DNA from: Paracoccaceae bacterium | GTDB lineage: Bacteria; Pseudomonadota; Alphaproteobacteria; Rhodobacterales; Rhodobacteraceae | NCBI GenBank assembly: GCA_007119835.1 | Contig: SKOX01000227.1 | Location: forward strand, 1 to 6,700 | DNA length: 6,700 nucleotides | Direction: 5' to 3' | Shown here: positions 6,480 through 6,700 of the stretch, piece by piece | How the letters are laid out: each line of letters opens with the position of its first letter | How positions within the stretch are numbered: position 1 is the first letter of the stretch | Program-made: the position numbers and the translations under genes | The notes under the pieces: generated by a model | Seen by the model: the letters and a program-made list of their open reading frames with translations, nothing else | Databases searched by the model: none | Told to the model about the DNA's origin: nothing

Positions 6480-6700
6480 CCCTCCGGTTGCGCCGCCCGC
6501 TCGCCGCGCTTCATCGCCTCCCAGAGCGCGTCCATCTCGGCGAGGTCCGAGTCCTCGGGCGTCCGCCCCTCGGCCCGGAGCGCCGCCTCGATGCCCTGGA
6601 AGCGGCGGACGAACTTCGCGTTCGCGGCCCTCAGCGCCGCCTCGGGGTCGACCTCGAGATGCCGGGCGAGGTTCGCCACGACGAACATCAGGTCGCCGAA
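6476..6700 (-). CDS. mazG: MazG nucleoside triphosphate pyrophosphohydrolase (C-terminal part, 5' end outside window)
   Basis: The minus-strand frame is open from the right edge to TAG 6478-6476, giving 74 visible residues. The first of these, FGDLMFVVANLARHLEVDP, match the end of the second MazG domain; the usual form is E(E/M)GDLLF..VNLARHL, and the Asp is a metal ligand of the catalytic site. Then follows the family tail: AL..AN.KF.RRF..IE (18-35), GRTPED, and LAEMDALWEAMK. MazG hydrolyses NTPs to NMP and pyrophosphate, removing non-canonical nucleotides and in some bacteria lowering ppGpp-linked stress. The ATG at 6688 is internal, since the four codons upstream of it (FGDL) belong to the conserved domain. 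The EExxE motif lies outside the window. Confidence 0.9.
   Translation of the reverse strand, partial: FGDLMFVVANLARHLEVDPEAALRAANAKFVRRFQGIEAALRAEGRTPEDSDLAEMDALWEAMKRGERAAQPEG

Overview
The window looks like an ordinary chromosomal housekeeping segment from a GC-rich alphaproteobacterium, most likely in or near the Rhodobacterales. This rests on strongly GC-biased third codon positions, a Rhodobacter-type cytochrome bc1 operon (Rieske protein, cytochrome b, cytochrome c1), and cytochrome b and Rieske proteins that resemble remembered Rhodobacter homologues almost throughout. No mobile element, phage gene, CRISPR array, tRNA or rRNA was seen. Genus cannot be fixed from this alone.

Layout, left to right. 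Positions 2-343 (+) are the C-terminal end of a NicO/RcnA-type nickel/cobalt transporter. A gap of about 460 bases follows (344-803), less GC-rich than the genes. It holds a strong hairpin (361-392) whose T-run lies on the minus-strand side, a possible minus-strand small RNA, and three short hairpins upstream of enolase. Enolase (804-2081, +) is complete. After a 109-base gap with a long inverted repeat comes a divergent ThiE/TenI-family protein (2191-2811, +). A strong bidirectional terminator (2911-2937) separates it from the convergent petABC operon on the minus strand: petA 5683-5123, petB 5106-3778 and petC 3766-2966, spaced 16 and 11 bases apart. The 232-base region 5684-5915 is divergent between petA and a DedA/VTT-family membrane protein (5916-6479, +), and contains several small palindromes. 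The DedA-type gene meets the C-terminal end of mazG (minus strand, running off the right edge) tail to tail, with both TAG stops inside one CTAG.

Roles. petABC encodes the ubiquinol:cytochrome c oxidoreductase (complex III) of the inner membrane, with every cofactor ligand intact. Enolase is the glycolytic/gluconeogenic enzyme. The other genes (metal transport, a ThiE-like fold, a DedA membrane protein, the MazG nucleotide house-cleaning enzyme) show no functional link beyond proximity. I did not find a convincing new multi-gene system. The points most worth a second look are the possible small RNA left of eno, the ThiE-like protein that seems to lack key thiamine-phosphate-synthase residues, the paired palindromes upstream of petA, and natural substitutions near the quinone sites of bc1.
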